A DNA stretch of 64,000 nt from Rhodospirillales bacterium (GTDB taxonomy: Bacteria; Pseudomonadota; Alphaproteobacteria; ATCC43930; CGMCC-115725): positions 1 through 64,000 of the forward strand of contig DAHUYF010000055.1 of assembly GCA_027315365.1 (NCBI GenBank), read 5' to 3'. How positions within the stretch are numbered: the stretch's first letter is position 1; the number at the start of each line of letters is the position of its first letter. The position numbers were made by a program, and so were the translations under genes. Positions 56,163 to 63,929 of this stretch are shown in pieces. The notes under the pieces were generated by a model. That model made no database searches. It saw nothing but the letters and a program-made list of their open reading frames with translations, and had not been told where the DNA came from.

Positions 56163-57392
56163 ATGCAAGATGCCTCGCCCTCCCCAAGCCCAGGCCGATC
56201 GCCGCCGATGCGCAGCAAATCGAACAAGCCCGACACCATCCTCACCCATGCCGGACGCGCGCCCGAGGCCAATCATGGCGTGGTCAACCCGCCGGTCTAC
56301 CACGCCTCGACCATCCTCCACCCCACCGTCGCGGCGCTCGAGGCGGCGCAGAAGAACCGCTACAATCAGGTCACCTACGGGCGCTTCGGCACCCCCACCA
56401 CCTTTGCCTTCGAGGAGGCGGTGGCGGCGGTCCAGGGCGGCCATCGCGCCATCGCCTTCGGCTCGGGTGCCGCCGCCTGCTTTGCCGTGCTGCTGGCCTT
56501 CCTCAAGGCGGGCGACCATGCGCTCCTTCCCGACTCGGTCTATGGCCCCGTGCGCGGCTTCGCCAACGGCTTCCTCAAGCGCTTCGGGGTCGCCGCCAGC
56601 TTCTACGACCCGCTCATCGGCGCCGGCATCGCCGATCTGCTGCGCCCCGAAACGCGCGTCCTCTATCTCGAGAGCCCGGGATCGCACACCTTCGAGGTCC
56701 AGGACGTGCCGGCGATCGTCGCGGTGGCCAAGGCGCGCGGCCTCGCGACGATGATCGACAATACCTGGGCGGCGCCGCTGTTCTTCAAGCCGCTGGCGCT
56801 CGGCGTCGATGTCGAGATCATCGCCGCCACCAAATACATCGTCGGCCATTCCGACGCGATGATGGGCGTCGCCGTCTGCACCGAGCAGAGCTTCATGCCG
56901 GTGCGCGAGATGGCGAGCCTGCTCGGCACCCACGCGGCACCCGATGATTGCTACCTGGCGCTGCGCGGGCTGCGCACCGCCGGCGTGCGAATGCGCCAGC
57001 ATGAGAAGCAGGGGATGGCGCTGGCGCGCTGGCTGCAGCAGCGGCCGGAAGTGGCGCGGGTGCTGCACCCGGCGCTGGAGAACTGCCCCGGCCATGCGCT
57101 GTGGCGGCGCGACTTCACGGGATCGTCCGGCCTTTTCAGCATCGTGCTCCGTCGCGACATCCCGAAGCCGGCGGTCGACGCCATGCTCGACGGCATGGAG
57201 CTCTTCGGCATGGGCGCGAGTTGGGGCGGCTTCGAGAGCCTGATCCTGCCCGGCCATCCTGAGCGGCTGCGCACGGTGAGGCCCTGGCAGGACGGCACGC
57301 TGCTGCGCCTGCATGCCGGACTCGAGGATCAGGATGACCTCATCGCCGATCTCGAACGCGGCTTTGCCCGCCTCGCCGCCCACCTTGCTTGA
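56163..57392 (+). CDS. metC: Cystathionine beta-lyase
   Basis: 409-residue fold-type I PLP enzyme of methionine synthesis, converting cystathionine to homocysteine. RYNQVTYGRFGTPTTFAFEEAVAAVQGG, SGAAACFAVLLAFLKAGDH, MIDNTWAAPLFFKPLALGVD and IIAATKYIVGHSDAMMG (PLP Lys) identify it; SWGGFESL near the end is the MetC-type substrate motif. Three in-frame ATGs (56127, 56163, 56208) are possible starts; the conserved part begins at DTILTHAGR just after 56208. Confidence 0.92.
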   Translation: MQDASPSPSPGRSPPMRSKSNKPDTILTHAGRAPEANHGVVNPPVYHASTILHPTVAALEAAQKNRYNQVTYGRFGTPTTFAFEEAVAAVQGGHRAIAFGSGAAACFAVLLAFLKAGDHALLPDSVYGPVRGFANGFLKRFGVAASFYDPLIGAGIADLLRPETRVLYLESPGSHTFEVQDVPAIVAVAKARGLATMIDNTWAAPLFFKPLALGVDVEIIAATKYIVGHSDAMMGVAVCTEQSFMPVREMASLLGTHAAPDDCYLALRGLRTAGVRMRQHEKQGMALARWLQQRPEVARVLHPALENCPGHALWRRDFTGSSGLFSIVLRRDIPKPAVDAMLDGMELFGMGASWGGFESLILPGHPERLRTVRPWQDGTLLRLHAGLEDQDDLIADLERGFARLAAHLA

Positions 57393-58083
57393 GCTGTCGC
57401 CCATCGAGATCGAGGCGCTGCGCCTCAGCCTGCGCGTCGGCACCGCGAGCGTGCTGGCCAGCCTGCCACTGGGCCTCGCCGCGGCCTTTCTACTGGCGCG
57501 CGGCCGCTTTCCCGGCAAGCTGCTGATCGACGGCATCATCCATCTGCCGCTGGTGCTGCCGCCGGTGGCGGTGGGCTTCGCCCTGCTCGTCCTGTTCGGC
57601 CGGCACGGCGTGCTCGGGGCCTTTCTCTACGACCGCTTCGGCATCAGCCTGGCGTTCAACTGGAAGGGCGCCGCACTCGCCTCCGCGGTGATGGGATTTC
57701 CGCTGATGGTGCGCGCCATGCGGCTATCGCTCGAGCTGGTCGATCGCCGGCTCGAGCAGGCGGCGCGGACGCTGGGCGCCGGACGGTCGCGCGTCTTCCT
57801 CACCATCACGCTGCCGCTGATGGCGCCCGGCATCCTGACCGGGATCATCCTCGCCTTCGCCCGCTCGATCAGCGAGTTCGGCGCCACCATCACCTTCGTC
57901 TCCAACATCCCGGGCGAGACCAGCACGCTGCCGCTGGCGCTCTACACGCTGACCCAGGTGCCGGGCGGCGAGGCGGCGGCGTGGCGGCTGGCGGCGCTGT
58001 CGGTAGCGCTCGCGCTGGCGGCGCTCACCGTCTCGGAACTGCTGGCGCGACGGCTCGGCCGGCGCCTGCAAGGGCTGGCATGA
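57385..58083 (+). CDS. modB: Molybdate ABC transporter permease ModB
   Basis: 232-residue permease with five helices. The EAA loop is LEQAARTLGAGRSRVFLTITLPLMAPGILTGIILAFARSISEFGATITFVSNIPGETSTLPLALY, characteristic of ModB. TTG 57385 gives the family start (LSPIEIEALRLSLRVGTASV) and overlaps metC by eight bases; ATG 57334 after a GAGGATCAGG site is an alternative with a longer overlap. No modA is found nearby. Confidence 0.9.
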   Translation: MLELSPIEIEALRLSLRVGTASVLASLPLGLAAAFLLARGRFPGKLLIDGIIHLPLVLPPVAVGFALLVLFGRHGVLGAFLYDRFGISLAFNWKGAALASAVMGFPLMVRAMRLSLELVDRRLEQAARTLGAGRSRVFLTITLPLMAPGILTGIILAFARSISEFGATITFVSNIPGETSTLPLALYTLTQVPGGEAAAWRLAALSVALALAALTVSELLARRLGRRLQGLA

Positions 58084-59213
58084 TCGAGGTCGATGTCGAG
58101 AAGCGTCTCGGTTCTTTCGCGATCGACGCGCGCTTCGCCGCGCCCGATAGCGGCATCACCGCGCTTTTCGGGCGTTCCGGCGCCGGCAAGACCAGTATCG
58201 TCAACATGCTGGCGGGGCTGCTGCGGCCCGATCGCGGCCGCATCGCGGTCGGCGGCGAATTGCTGTTCTCCAGCGCGGACGGCGTCGACCTGCCGCCGGA
58301 GCGGCGCCGCCTCGGCTACATCTTCCAGGAGGGCCGCCTCTTCCCGCATTACTCCGTGCGCGGCAATCTCACCTATGGCGGCGGCCGCGGCGGTTCCGGC
58401 ATCGATTTCGATGCGGTGGTGACGCTGCTCGGCCTCAACGCGCTGCTCGAGCGGCGGCCGGGAGACCTCTCCGGCGGCGAGAAGCAACGCGTCGCCATCG
58501 GCCGCGCACTGCTGGCCGCGCCACGCCTGCTGCTGATGGACGAGCCCTTGGCCTCGCTCGACGCGCCGCGCAGGGCCGAGATCCTGCCTTTCATCGAGCG
58601 GCTGCGCGACGAGCTGCGCATCCCAATCATCTATGTCAGCCACGCCATGGACGAGATCGTCCGTCTCGCCGATACGCTGGTGCTGCTGGCCGACGGCAGG
58701 GTGGCGGCCGTCGGCACGGTCGAGGAGCTTACCAGCCGCCTCGATTTGCGCCCGCTCACCGGCCGCTTCGAGGCCGGCGCGGTGATCCGCGCGGTGGTGG
58801 CCGGGCACGACGTCACCTACGGTTTGAGCGAGCTTGCCTTTCCCGGCGGCCGGCTGCGTGTCTCGCGGCTATCGTTGCCGCTGGGGACGGCGGTGCGCGT
58901 GCGCATCCGCGCGCGCGACGTGGCGCTGGCCACGACGCGGCCCTCCGGCATCTCGATCCGCAACATCGTCGCCGCGCGCGTCGTCGAGATCGCGCCCGAC
59001 CGCGGGCCGGTGGTGGATGTGCGCCTCGATATAGGCCGGCCGGAACAGCCGGTGGCGCTCTGGGCGCGCATCACGCAGCGCGCCGTCCACGAGCTGAAGC
59101 TGGCGCCAGGCGGCGAGGTCTTCGCGCTGCTCAAGACGGTGGCGCTCGACCGTTCCAGCCTCGGGCAATACGACCCCGCCGGCGCCGCCTTCGGCGAGGA
59201 CGAGGCCGGCTAA
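58080..59213 (+). CDS. modC: Molybdate ABC transporter ATP-binding protein ModC
   Basis: 377-residue ATPase. Walker A GRSGAGKTS, Q-loop YIFQEGRLFPHYSVRGNL, signature LSGGEKQRVAIGRAL, Walker B LLLMDEPLASLDAPRR and the VSHAMDEIVRLADT switch are followed by a C-terminal Mop/TOBE regulatory domain (ISIRNIVAARVVEIAPDRGPVVDVRLD...LWARITQRAVHELKLAPGGEVFALLKTVA). Start overlaps modB (ATGA). The stop shares CTAA with the convergent small lipoprotein gene. Confidence 0.94.
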   Translation: MIEVDVEKRLGSFAIDARFAAPDSGITALFGRSGAGKTSIVNMLAGLLRPDRGRIAVGGELLFSSADGVDLPPERRRLGYIFQEGRLFPHYSVRGNLTYGGGRGGSGIDFDAVVTLLGLNALLERRPGDLSGGEKQRVAIGRALLAAPRLLLMDEPLASLDAPRRAEILPFIERLRDELRIPIIYVSHAMDEIVRLADTLVLLADGRVAAVGTVEELTSRLDLRPLTGRFEAGAVIRAVVAGHDVTYGLSELAFPGGRLRVSRLSLPLGTAVRVRIRARDVALATTRPSGISIRNIVAARVVEIAPDRGPVVDVRLDIGRPEQPVALWARITQRAVHELKLAPGGEVFALLKTVALDRSSLGQYDPAGAAFGEDEAG

Positions 59214-59467
59214 CCCGCGCTCGGCAGGCAGGCGAAGCTGGCCGTCGTCATGTCCTGATCCTCGAACTCGCGAAGCAGCTCGGCCCGCTTGCCGTAGAGG
59301 CTGCAATGTTCGATCGCCTCATCGCGGACCGTATCCATCGTCGACTCGCGCGTGTACCAATGCAGCGTGATACCGTCGGCATCCGCGTGCTCCTGCCATA
59401 GTCGGCCGGTACAGCCGAGCAGCGTCAGCAACAACACCAGCCCGCTCCATCGAAGATATCCACCCAT
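59210..59467 (-). CDS. Small predicted lipoprotein
   Basis: 85 residues. MGGYLRWSGLVLLLTLLGC is a lipoprotein signal (lipobox LLGC). The mature part has TLHWYTRESTMDTVRDEAIEHCSLYGKRAELLREFEDQDMTTASFACL, where the HC...C pair and the charged helix are like small alphaproteobacterial outer-membrane lipoproteins of unknown role. It ends on modC tail to tail. Confidence 0.75.
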   Translation of the reverse strand: MGGYLRWSGLVLLLTLLGCTGRLWQEHADADGITLHWYTRESTMDTVRDEAIEHCSLYGKRAELLREFEDQDMTTASFACLPSAG

Positions 59468-59521
59468 CGCCGCGCCGGCCCTTTCGCCGGACGAACCGGC
59501 CCGCTCGCCCCCGCTCCGCGC

Positions 59522-59839
59522 TTACTTCTGCACCTGCAGCGGCTGGACCTGCAGCGGCTGCACCTGCTGCGCTGGCGCATCGGGCGCCGCCGCCGCCAGC
59601 GCGCGTCGCGCCCGGGCGACGGCGTTGTAGCAGTCGATCTCGTCCTCGGCGTCGCCGGCATTGAATTTCTGCAGCACCTTGGCCGCGGCAGCGGTCTGCG
59701 CCGTCGGCTTCATCCTCTGCGCCCGGTCGACGCGCGCCTGCAATGCCGCGAGGTCGTCGGCGCACCGCGCCCGCGCCGCGCCGGGTGCGAGCATCGCCGC
59801 GACGAGCGCGACCGTCAGAATGAAGCTGTTGCTCCGCAT
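59522..59839 (-). CDS. Secreted hypothetical protein with QVQPL repeats
   Basis: 105 residues. A cleavable signal (SNSFILTVALVAAMLAPGAARA) is followed by RCADDLAALQARVDRAQRMKPTAQTAAAAKVLQKFNAGDAEDEIDCYNAVARARRALAA, which has two cysteines and a helical-hairpin look. The C-terminus carries short repeats QVQPLQVQPLQVQK encoded by a 15-bp tandem repeat. GAGGTGCC precedes the ATG. Function unknown. Confidence 0.7.
   Translation of the reverse strand: MRSNSFILTVALVAAMLAPGAARARCADDLAALQARVDRAQRMKPTAQTAAAAKVLQKFNAGDAEDEIDCYNAVARARRALAAAAPDAPAQQVQPLQVQPLQVQK
59531..59575 (-). repeat. 15-bp tandem repeat inside the secreted protein gene
   Basis: Two near-identical 15-bp units (59531-59545, 59546-59560, differing at the first base) and a degenerate third. 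They encode the QVQPL motif at the C-terminus. Confidence 0.8.
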
Positions 59840-60199
59840 GTGGCACCTCGTCCAGAGACGCGCAGCAAACGCCGCGCTCCGCCGATGGTTGCGGGTTCGC
59901 CGCCTCCGCGCTCGCGCAAGACCGTCGCCGCACTGGAACAATGGCGAAACGGCGAACGCAGATGACGTTCGTGTAACCTGTCGTGTCTCGCGTGAGAGTG
60001 ACGCGGAACCGGATGGTGCGAAACCGGATGTCGCGAAACTGGCGCAACTTCGGGAAAGCAACTAAACTTCTGGTCATAGCGGGAGAGAACGCCGTTCTGG
60101 GCCAAGATGCGGCATCGTGCGGACGTGCCGTCGAGCCGTCACCGATGCGTGGCAGAATTACCTCGCGCCTTGCGCCCGCTCCATTCGCGGAGACCGCCA
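59840..60199. other. 360-nt intergenic region
   Basis: No gene is supported here. Frames overlapping it are Arg-rich shadows. It should hold the promoters of the secreted protein (minus) and the 35-aa membrane peptide (plus). The only clear structure is the period-15 repeat at 60003-60045. Confidence 0.6.
60003..60045. repeat. Three imperfect 13-bp repeats with 15-bp period
   Basis: Units at 60003-60015, 60018-60030 and 60033-60045, consensus GCGAAACCGGATG; the third diverges after eight bases. Non-coding. Confidence 0.6.
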
Positions 60200-60307
60200 G
60201 TGACACTCGACCAGATCACATTGCTCGTCCTCCTCGCCCTCGCCTTTGTCGCGGGCTACGGCGTGCGTGCGTTCATTTCCCATCGCCGGCGGCACCGGTG
60301 GGATTGA
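60200..60307 (+). CDS. 35-residue membrane peptide
   Basis: GTG start after GCGGAGA. The product has one helix (TLDQITLLVLLALAFVAGYG) and a basic C-terminus VRAFISHRRRHRWD, predicting N-out/C-in or a tail-anchored form. Peptides with this pattern, TxDQIxLLVxxA...GYGxRAxxSxRRR, recur in alphaproteobacterial genomes without assigned function. It is too short for usual gene finders but the signals are good. Confidence 0.55.
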   Translation: MTLDQITLLVLLALAFVAGYGVRAFISHRRRHRWD

Positions 60308-60339
60308 GCCGCGCGCGACGCGGCCGCGCCGGCCTTCCG

Positions 60340-60580
60340 ATGCGGTGAGCGCGTAAGCGGACGAGGTCTCAGCCACCCCGCCCCAGCTTCCGCCGATCGC
60401 GTTGAACAGGCTCACCAGCGCCGGCATGCGTCCCGGTCGCGCCTGCACCAGCGTGTTCCCCCTCGAGAACGGCGCGCTTTCGCTCACCAGCACGCTGAGC
60501 GTCGTCGCGGTGCCGCCATGGAAGGCGTCGAGCGCCATCTGGTAGGCCTGCCGGCTATTCCCCGGCCGAGTGCCTCGCAT
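60340..60580 (-). pseudogene. C-terminal remnant of an RND efflux outer-membrane factor
   Basis: The frame reads SRQAYQMALDAFHGGTATTLSVLVSESAPFSRGNTLVQARPGRMPALVSLFNAIGGSWGG, the last 60 residues of a NodT/OprM-type outer-membrane factor. Three helix positions that are normally Leu or Gln are Pro, and an in-frame TGA lies just upstream of 60580. There is no N-terminal part. Read as a decayed fragment. Confidence 0.55.
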
Positions 60581-60758
60581 TCGAGCGCAACGTCACCACT
60601 GCAACCACGCCCGTCGTCGCCGGGATCAGCGGCGCCGCGGCGGGCATAGCCTCGGCCGGCGTGCGCAGCCGCGCCAGGCTGCCGATCGCCGCCAGGACGG
60701 CGAGGCCAGCGCAGGTCCGGACGCACCCGTTGCACGCGAGTCGAAGTCGTGCGCGCCG
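60555..60758 (-). pseudogene. Possible N-terminal remnant of an efflux adaptor (HlyD-like)
   Basis: An open stretch between stops reads CAGLAVLAAIGSLARLRTPAEAMPAAAPLIPATTGVVAVVTLRSNARHSAGE. A hydrophobic segment followed by a Pro-rich stretch and a PxTTGVV motif resembles the start of membrane-fusion proteins. No start codon is suitable. Together with the preceding fragment it would be the two ends of an RND operon joined by deletion. Weak similarity only. Confidence 0.3.
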
Positions 60759-60849
60759 CTATCCCTCCGCGCATCGACCCGGCGGACATGTGGCACGAGA
60801 GGCCCGGCCGCGACCGACACCGCACCACGTCCTTGTCATCTATGTGGAA

Positions 60850-60925
60850 TGGCGCGCCCTGCTGGAATCGAACCAGCGACCTGCCGCTTAGAAGGCGGCT
60901 GCTCTATCCGCTGAGCTAAGGGCGC
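60850..60925 (-). tRNA. tRNA-Arg (TCT)
   Basis: 76 nt with encoded CCA. Acceptor GCGCCCT pairs with AGGGCGC, discriminator G; anticodon arm GCCGC-CTTCTAA-GCGGC gives TCT; T arm GCTGG-TTCGATT-CCAGC. It lies 42 nt after the complex I subunit gene on the same strand. Confidence 0.96.
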
Positions 60926-60967
60926 TCCGAGCGGACTGTATCAAGCCCGCCGCCGCCCGGCGAGCCT

Positions 60968-61264
60968 CTAACGCGGCCGGTCGTAGCGGAAGTTCTCGGC
61001 GTAGGATTTCGGCTTGAAGTGGCGCTGCTGCGTCGGAATGACCGCGTAGTCTAGGCCCCGCTTCTGCGCGAAGGCGACCGCCTCCTCCAGCGTCTCGAAG
61101 CGCAGTTGCACCTGGTTGAGCGTGTCGCCGGCGCTGCTCCAGCCCATCAGCGGATCAGGCCGGCGCTGTGTCGCCGGCTCGTAGTCGAGCACCCAATACC
61201 GCGTCTTGGCCCGTCCCGACTGCATCGCGGTCTTGACCGGCTGATAGATGCGCGCCAGCGCCAT
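60968..61264 (-). CDS. ETC complex I subunit, NDUFS4-like
   Basis: 98-residue protein of PF04800. MALARIYQPVKTAMQSGRAKTRYWVLDYEPATQRRPDPLMGWSSAGDTLNQVQLRFETLEEAVAFAQKRGLDYAVI with a C-terminal PKSYAENFRYDRPR is diagnostic. In alphaproteobacteria and mitochondria this is an accessory subunit on the peripheral arm of NADH dehydrogenase. GAGAGGA precedes the ATG. The gene sits between two tRNA genes on the same strand. Confidence 0.93.
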   Translation of the reverse strand: MALARIYQPVKTAMQSGRAKTRYWVLDYEPATQRRPDPLMGWSSAGDTLNQVQLRFETLEEAVAFAQKRGLDYAVIPTQQRHFKPKSYAENFRYDRPR

Positions 61265-61286
61265 GCCATTCCTCTCAGCGTCCGGA

Positions 61287-61363
61287 TGGTCGGGGCGAGA
61301 GGATTCGAACCTCCGGCATCCAGCTCCCAAAGCTGGCGCTCTACCAGGCTGAGCTACGCCCCG
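61287..61363 (-). tRNA. tRNA-Pro (TGG)
   Basis: 77 nt with encoded CCA. Acceptor CGGGGCG pairs with CGCCCCG, discriminator A; anticodon arm CCAGC-TTTGGGA-GCTGG gives TGG; the T-loop TTCGAAT is intact. A TACGAT box about 10 nt upstream is a candidate -10. Confidence 0.95.
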
Positions 61364-61480
61364 AAACCACGAAAATCGTACAGAAGCTACGGGTTTCGCG
61401 GCGGAATTGCAAACCTGCAGGCCGCTCCTTTTGCGGTCGTCGTCACCGCGCTCCTCGCCCGGCGACTGGTCGCGACCTCT

Positions 61481-61510
61481 CGCTCTCTGTCGCTCTCTGT
61501 CGCTCTCTAG
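61481..61510. repeat. Three 10-bp tandem repeats
   Basis: CGCTCTCTGT twice and CGCTCTCTAG once, directly adjacent, in the gap between tRNA-Pro and the MFS gene. Simple-sequence expansion. Confidence 0.8.
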
Positions 61511-61656
61511 CCTAGGCCAAGTCGCATGAGTATGCTTGGTCCCGGGCGCCGAAAGGTTGCACGGGGACCCGACCCGGCCCGTAACCCGCCGGCGTGCTCC
61601 GACGAAGCTCACGGCGGCGCCCGGAGCGGGCTGCCGAACCGGAGTGGCGGACGCAA

Positions 61657-63051
61657 GTGGATCGAGTCCCTGACCCTGCTCTACCGCCGACGTCGGATGT
61701 CGGTCCGGTATTGGACGGCCTCCCGTGGCGGCCGGTGCATACCCGCATCGTCCTCGTGCTCGGGCTTGGCTGGATGCTGGATGCGTTCGAGGTCAACATC
61801 GTCGGCAGCGTGCTCGGGGTTCTGCAAAAGCTGTGGCGCCTTACCACCGCGGAGACCTCGCTGATCGTCTCGGTGTGGCTCATCGGCATCATGGTCGGCG
61901 CGATCCTGTTCGGATACTGCGCCGACCGCTTCGGCCGGCGGCGCCTGTTTATCCTGACGTTGCTGGTGTATTCCGGCTTCACCGTCGTCTCGGCCCTCGC
62001 CCCGGGATACGGCGCCTTCCTGGCCCTGCGCTTTCTTACGGCCATCGGCGTCGGCGCCGAGTACTCGGCCGTCAATGCCGCCATCAGCGAGCTGATTCCG
62101 GCGCGCTACCGCGGCCGCGCCGCGGCCACGGTGATGAACTTCTGGCCGGTCGGCTCGATCCTGGCGGCCTTCGTCACGCTTTATTTCATCAGCGTGCTGC
62201 CCGCCGCGGTCGGCTGGCGCTTTGCCTTCGCCCTCGGGGCGATCATCGCCCTTTTCAGCATCTGGGCGCGCCGAGCCTTGCCCGAATCGCCGCGCTGGCT
62301 TGCCGGGCGCGGACGCGGCGAGGCGGCCCGGGCGGTGTCCGCGCGGATCGCCGGCGGCGCCCGCGATTTCGCGCCCCACGGCCCGGCCGAGACGCTCCCG
62401 GCCGCGCGCGCAAGCGGATTCATCGCCCAGCTGCGCGACCTCGCCAGGCGGCAGCCCGGGCGGCTGGCGCTCGGCTGCCTGCTCGATTTCTCCGAAGCGG
62501 CGGGCTATTACGGCCTTTTCGCGCTCCTGCCGCTGCTCGTCCTGCCGCGTCTGCACGTCGCCGACCAGGCCGTGCCCTGGTTCTTCATCATCGGCAATCT
62601 CGGCGCCGCCGCTGGCGGGCTCATCGCCGCCGCCATGCTCGACAAGGTGGGCCGCAAGGCGACGGTCACCATCTTCTACCTGCTCGCCGCCGCATCCATG
62701 CTGGTCATGGGCCGGGCCGCGACGGGCGGCAGCACGGGCGGCGTGCTGCTCGCTTTCGTTGCCGCCAATCTCTGCGCCACGGGCAGCTGGATCGCCGCCT
62801 ATCCGACGTTTTCCGAGTTGTTCCCGACCCGGCTGCGCGCGACCGGCATCGGCTTCTCGGTCGGGTTCGGCCGGATCGGAGCGGCAATCGCGCCACCGCT
62901 GCTCGTGGCGGTCGCGCAGCATGTCTCGCTCGAGGCATCGTTCGCCGTGCTCGCCGCCTTCTGGCTGCTGGGCGCCGCCGCGATGATTCCCTGGGCAATC
63001 TGGGGCACCGAGGGAAAGAACCGGTCCCTCGAATTGCTCGCCGAGCCGTGA
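61657..63051 (+). CDS. MFS transporter, sugar-porter/aromatic-acid type
   Basis: 464-residue 12-helix carrier. The A-motif GYCADRFGRRRLFILTLLVYS lies in the first cytoplasmic loop, YSAVNAAISELIPARYRGR is the SP-family block after helix 4, LPESPRWLAGRGRGEAARA opens the central loop, and AAYPTFSELFPTRLRATGIGFSVGFGRIGA is the second-half signature. The layout fits the sugar-porter/metabolite-proton symporter group; substrate unknown. GTG 61657 is used; a longer frame from GTG 61594 adds unconserved residues. The stop overlaps the YjbR gene. Confidence 0.88.
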   Translation: MDRVPDPALPPTSDVGPVLDGLPWRPVHTRIVLVLGLGWMLDAFEVNIVGSVLGVLQKLWRLTTAETSLIVSVWLIGIMVGAILFGYCADRFGRRRLFILTLLVYSGFTVVSALAPGYGAFLALRFLTAIGVGAEYSAVNAAISELIPARYRGRAAATVMNFWPVGSILAAFVTLYFISVLPAAVGWRFAFALGAIIALFSIWARRALPESPRWLAGRGRGEAARAVSARIAGGARDFAPHGPAETLPAARASGFIAQLRDLARRQPGRLALGCLLDFSEAAGYYGLFALLPLLVLPRLHVADQAVPWFFIIGNLGAAAGGLIAAAMLDKVGRKATVTIFYLLAAASMLVMGRAATGGSTGGVLLAFVAANLCATGSWIAAYPTFSELFPTRLRATGIGFSVGFGRIGAAIAPPLLVAVAQHVSLEASFAVLAAFWLLGAAAMIPWAIWGTEGKNRSLELLAEP

Positions 63052-63371
63052 CGCGGCAAAGCCGGTCGCTTCCCGGCGCCGGCGAAAAGGCGATGCGGCG
63101 CGGGCCGACCTATCGCATCTGCGACAAGATCTTCGCCATGGCCCGGCCCTGGCAGGGCGGCGCTTCGGTGTGGTGCAAGGCGCCGCCGGGCAGCCAGGAG
63201 GTGCTGGTCGGCTCGGACCCGGCGCGGTTCTTCGCGCCGCCCTATGTCGGCACCAAGGGCTGGGTTGGAATGCGCATCGACCACCGGCCCGACTGGCAGG
63301 AGGTGGCGGCGCTCGTCCGCCGCAGCTACCGCCTCGTCGCGCCCCGCCGGTTCGCGATTCTTGTCGCGTGA
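63048..63371 (+). CDS. MmcQ/YjbR family DNA-binding protein
   Basis: 107-residue protein. SLPGAGEKAMRRGPTYRICDKIFAM, ASVWCKAPPGSQEVLVGSDPARFFAPPYVGTKGWVGMRID and SYRLVAPRRFA are the conserved blocks of PF04237. GTG 63048 overlaps the MFS stop as GTGA and restores the LPGAxEK region that an ATG at 63093 would lose. It is a few residues shorter at the N-terminus than most relatives. Function poorly known. Confidence 0.85.
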   Translation: MTRQSRSLPGAGEKAMRRGPTYRICDKIFAMARPWQGGASVWCKAPPGSQEVLVGSDPARFFAPPYVGTKGWVGMRIDHRPDWQEVAALVRRSYRLVAPRRFAILVA

Positions 63372-63372
63372 T

Positions 63373-63837
63373 TCATCCGCCGTTGCCGAACAGCGCGTCG
63401 TGGACGACGTCGCCGGGCTTGATGCCGAGCCGCGCCACGGTGCCGCCATTGAGCTCGAGCACGGCGCGCACCGGCACTTTCGATGCGATGATCGCTTCCG
63501 ACAGCGGCACGGCGCGCTGGTGGATATCGGCGATGCGGCCGTCGCCGGCGATAAACAGCATGTCCAGCGGAATGAGCGTGTTCTTCATCCAGAAGGTGGC
63601 CGGCCGCTCGCTGCCGAGATCGAACAGCATCCCGGCATCGGGCGCGAGCTCGCGGCGGAACATGAGCCCCTGCTCCTGCTGCGCCGGCGTTAGCGCCAGC
63701 TCGATGGCAAAGCGCCGCGGTCCTGCGGCGGTGTCGATGGTGAGCGTGGATTTCTTGAAGACGGCGAGCTGCGCCTGAGCGCCGAGCGTCAGGGCCAGCA
63801 GGAGCGCCATGGCGAGAACCGGACGAAGGCGGGACAT
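63373..63837 (-). CDS. DUF192 family exported protein
   Basis: 154 residues. Signal peptide (RPVLAMALLLALTLGAQAQ), then the DUF192 (PF02643) core: FAIELALTPAQQEQGLMFRRELAPDAGMLFDLGSERPATFWMKNTLIPLDMLFIAGDGRIADIH and a GGTVARLGIKPGDVV end. Periplasmic. No catalytic role is established for the family. It converges on the YjbR gene with one base between stops. Confidence 0.92.
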   Translation of the reverse strand: MSRLRPVLAMALLLALTLGAQAQLAVFKKSTLTIDTAAGPRRFAIELALTPAQQEQGLMFRRELAPDAGMLFDLGSERPATFWMKNTLIPLDMLFIAGDGRIADIHQRAVPLSEAIIASKVPVRAVLELNGGTVARLGIKPGDVVHDALFGNGG

Positions 63838-63897
63838 GGGGTGAGCGTGTTGGCGGCGGAACGAGCACGGTTCTAGCCCGCCGCCGCCATCGCGGCA

Positions 63898-63929
63898 AGA
63901 CACGCGAGCGCCCAGACACGCGAGCGCCC
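63898..63929. repeat. Two exact 16-bp tandem repeats
   Basis: AGACACGCGAGCGCCC occurs twice in a row, upstream of the DUF192 gene, in its probable leader or promoter. Confidence 0.85.

Noticed and set aside
61481-61510. Possible CRISPR-like repeats
   Set aside because: 10-bp units with no spacers and no cas genes; simple tandem repeat.
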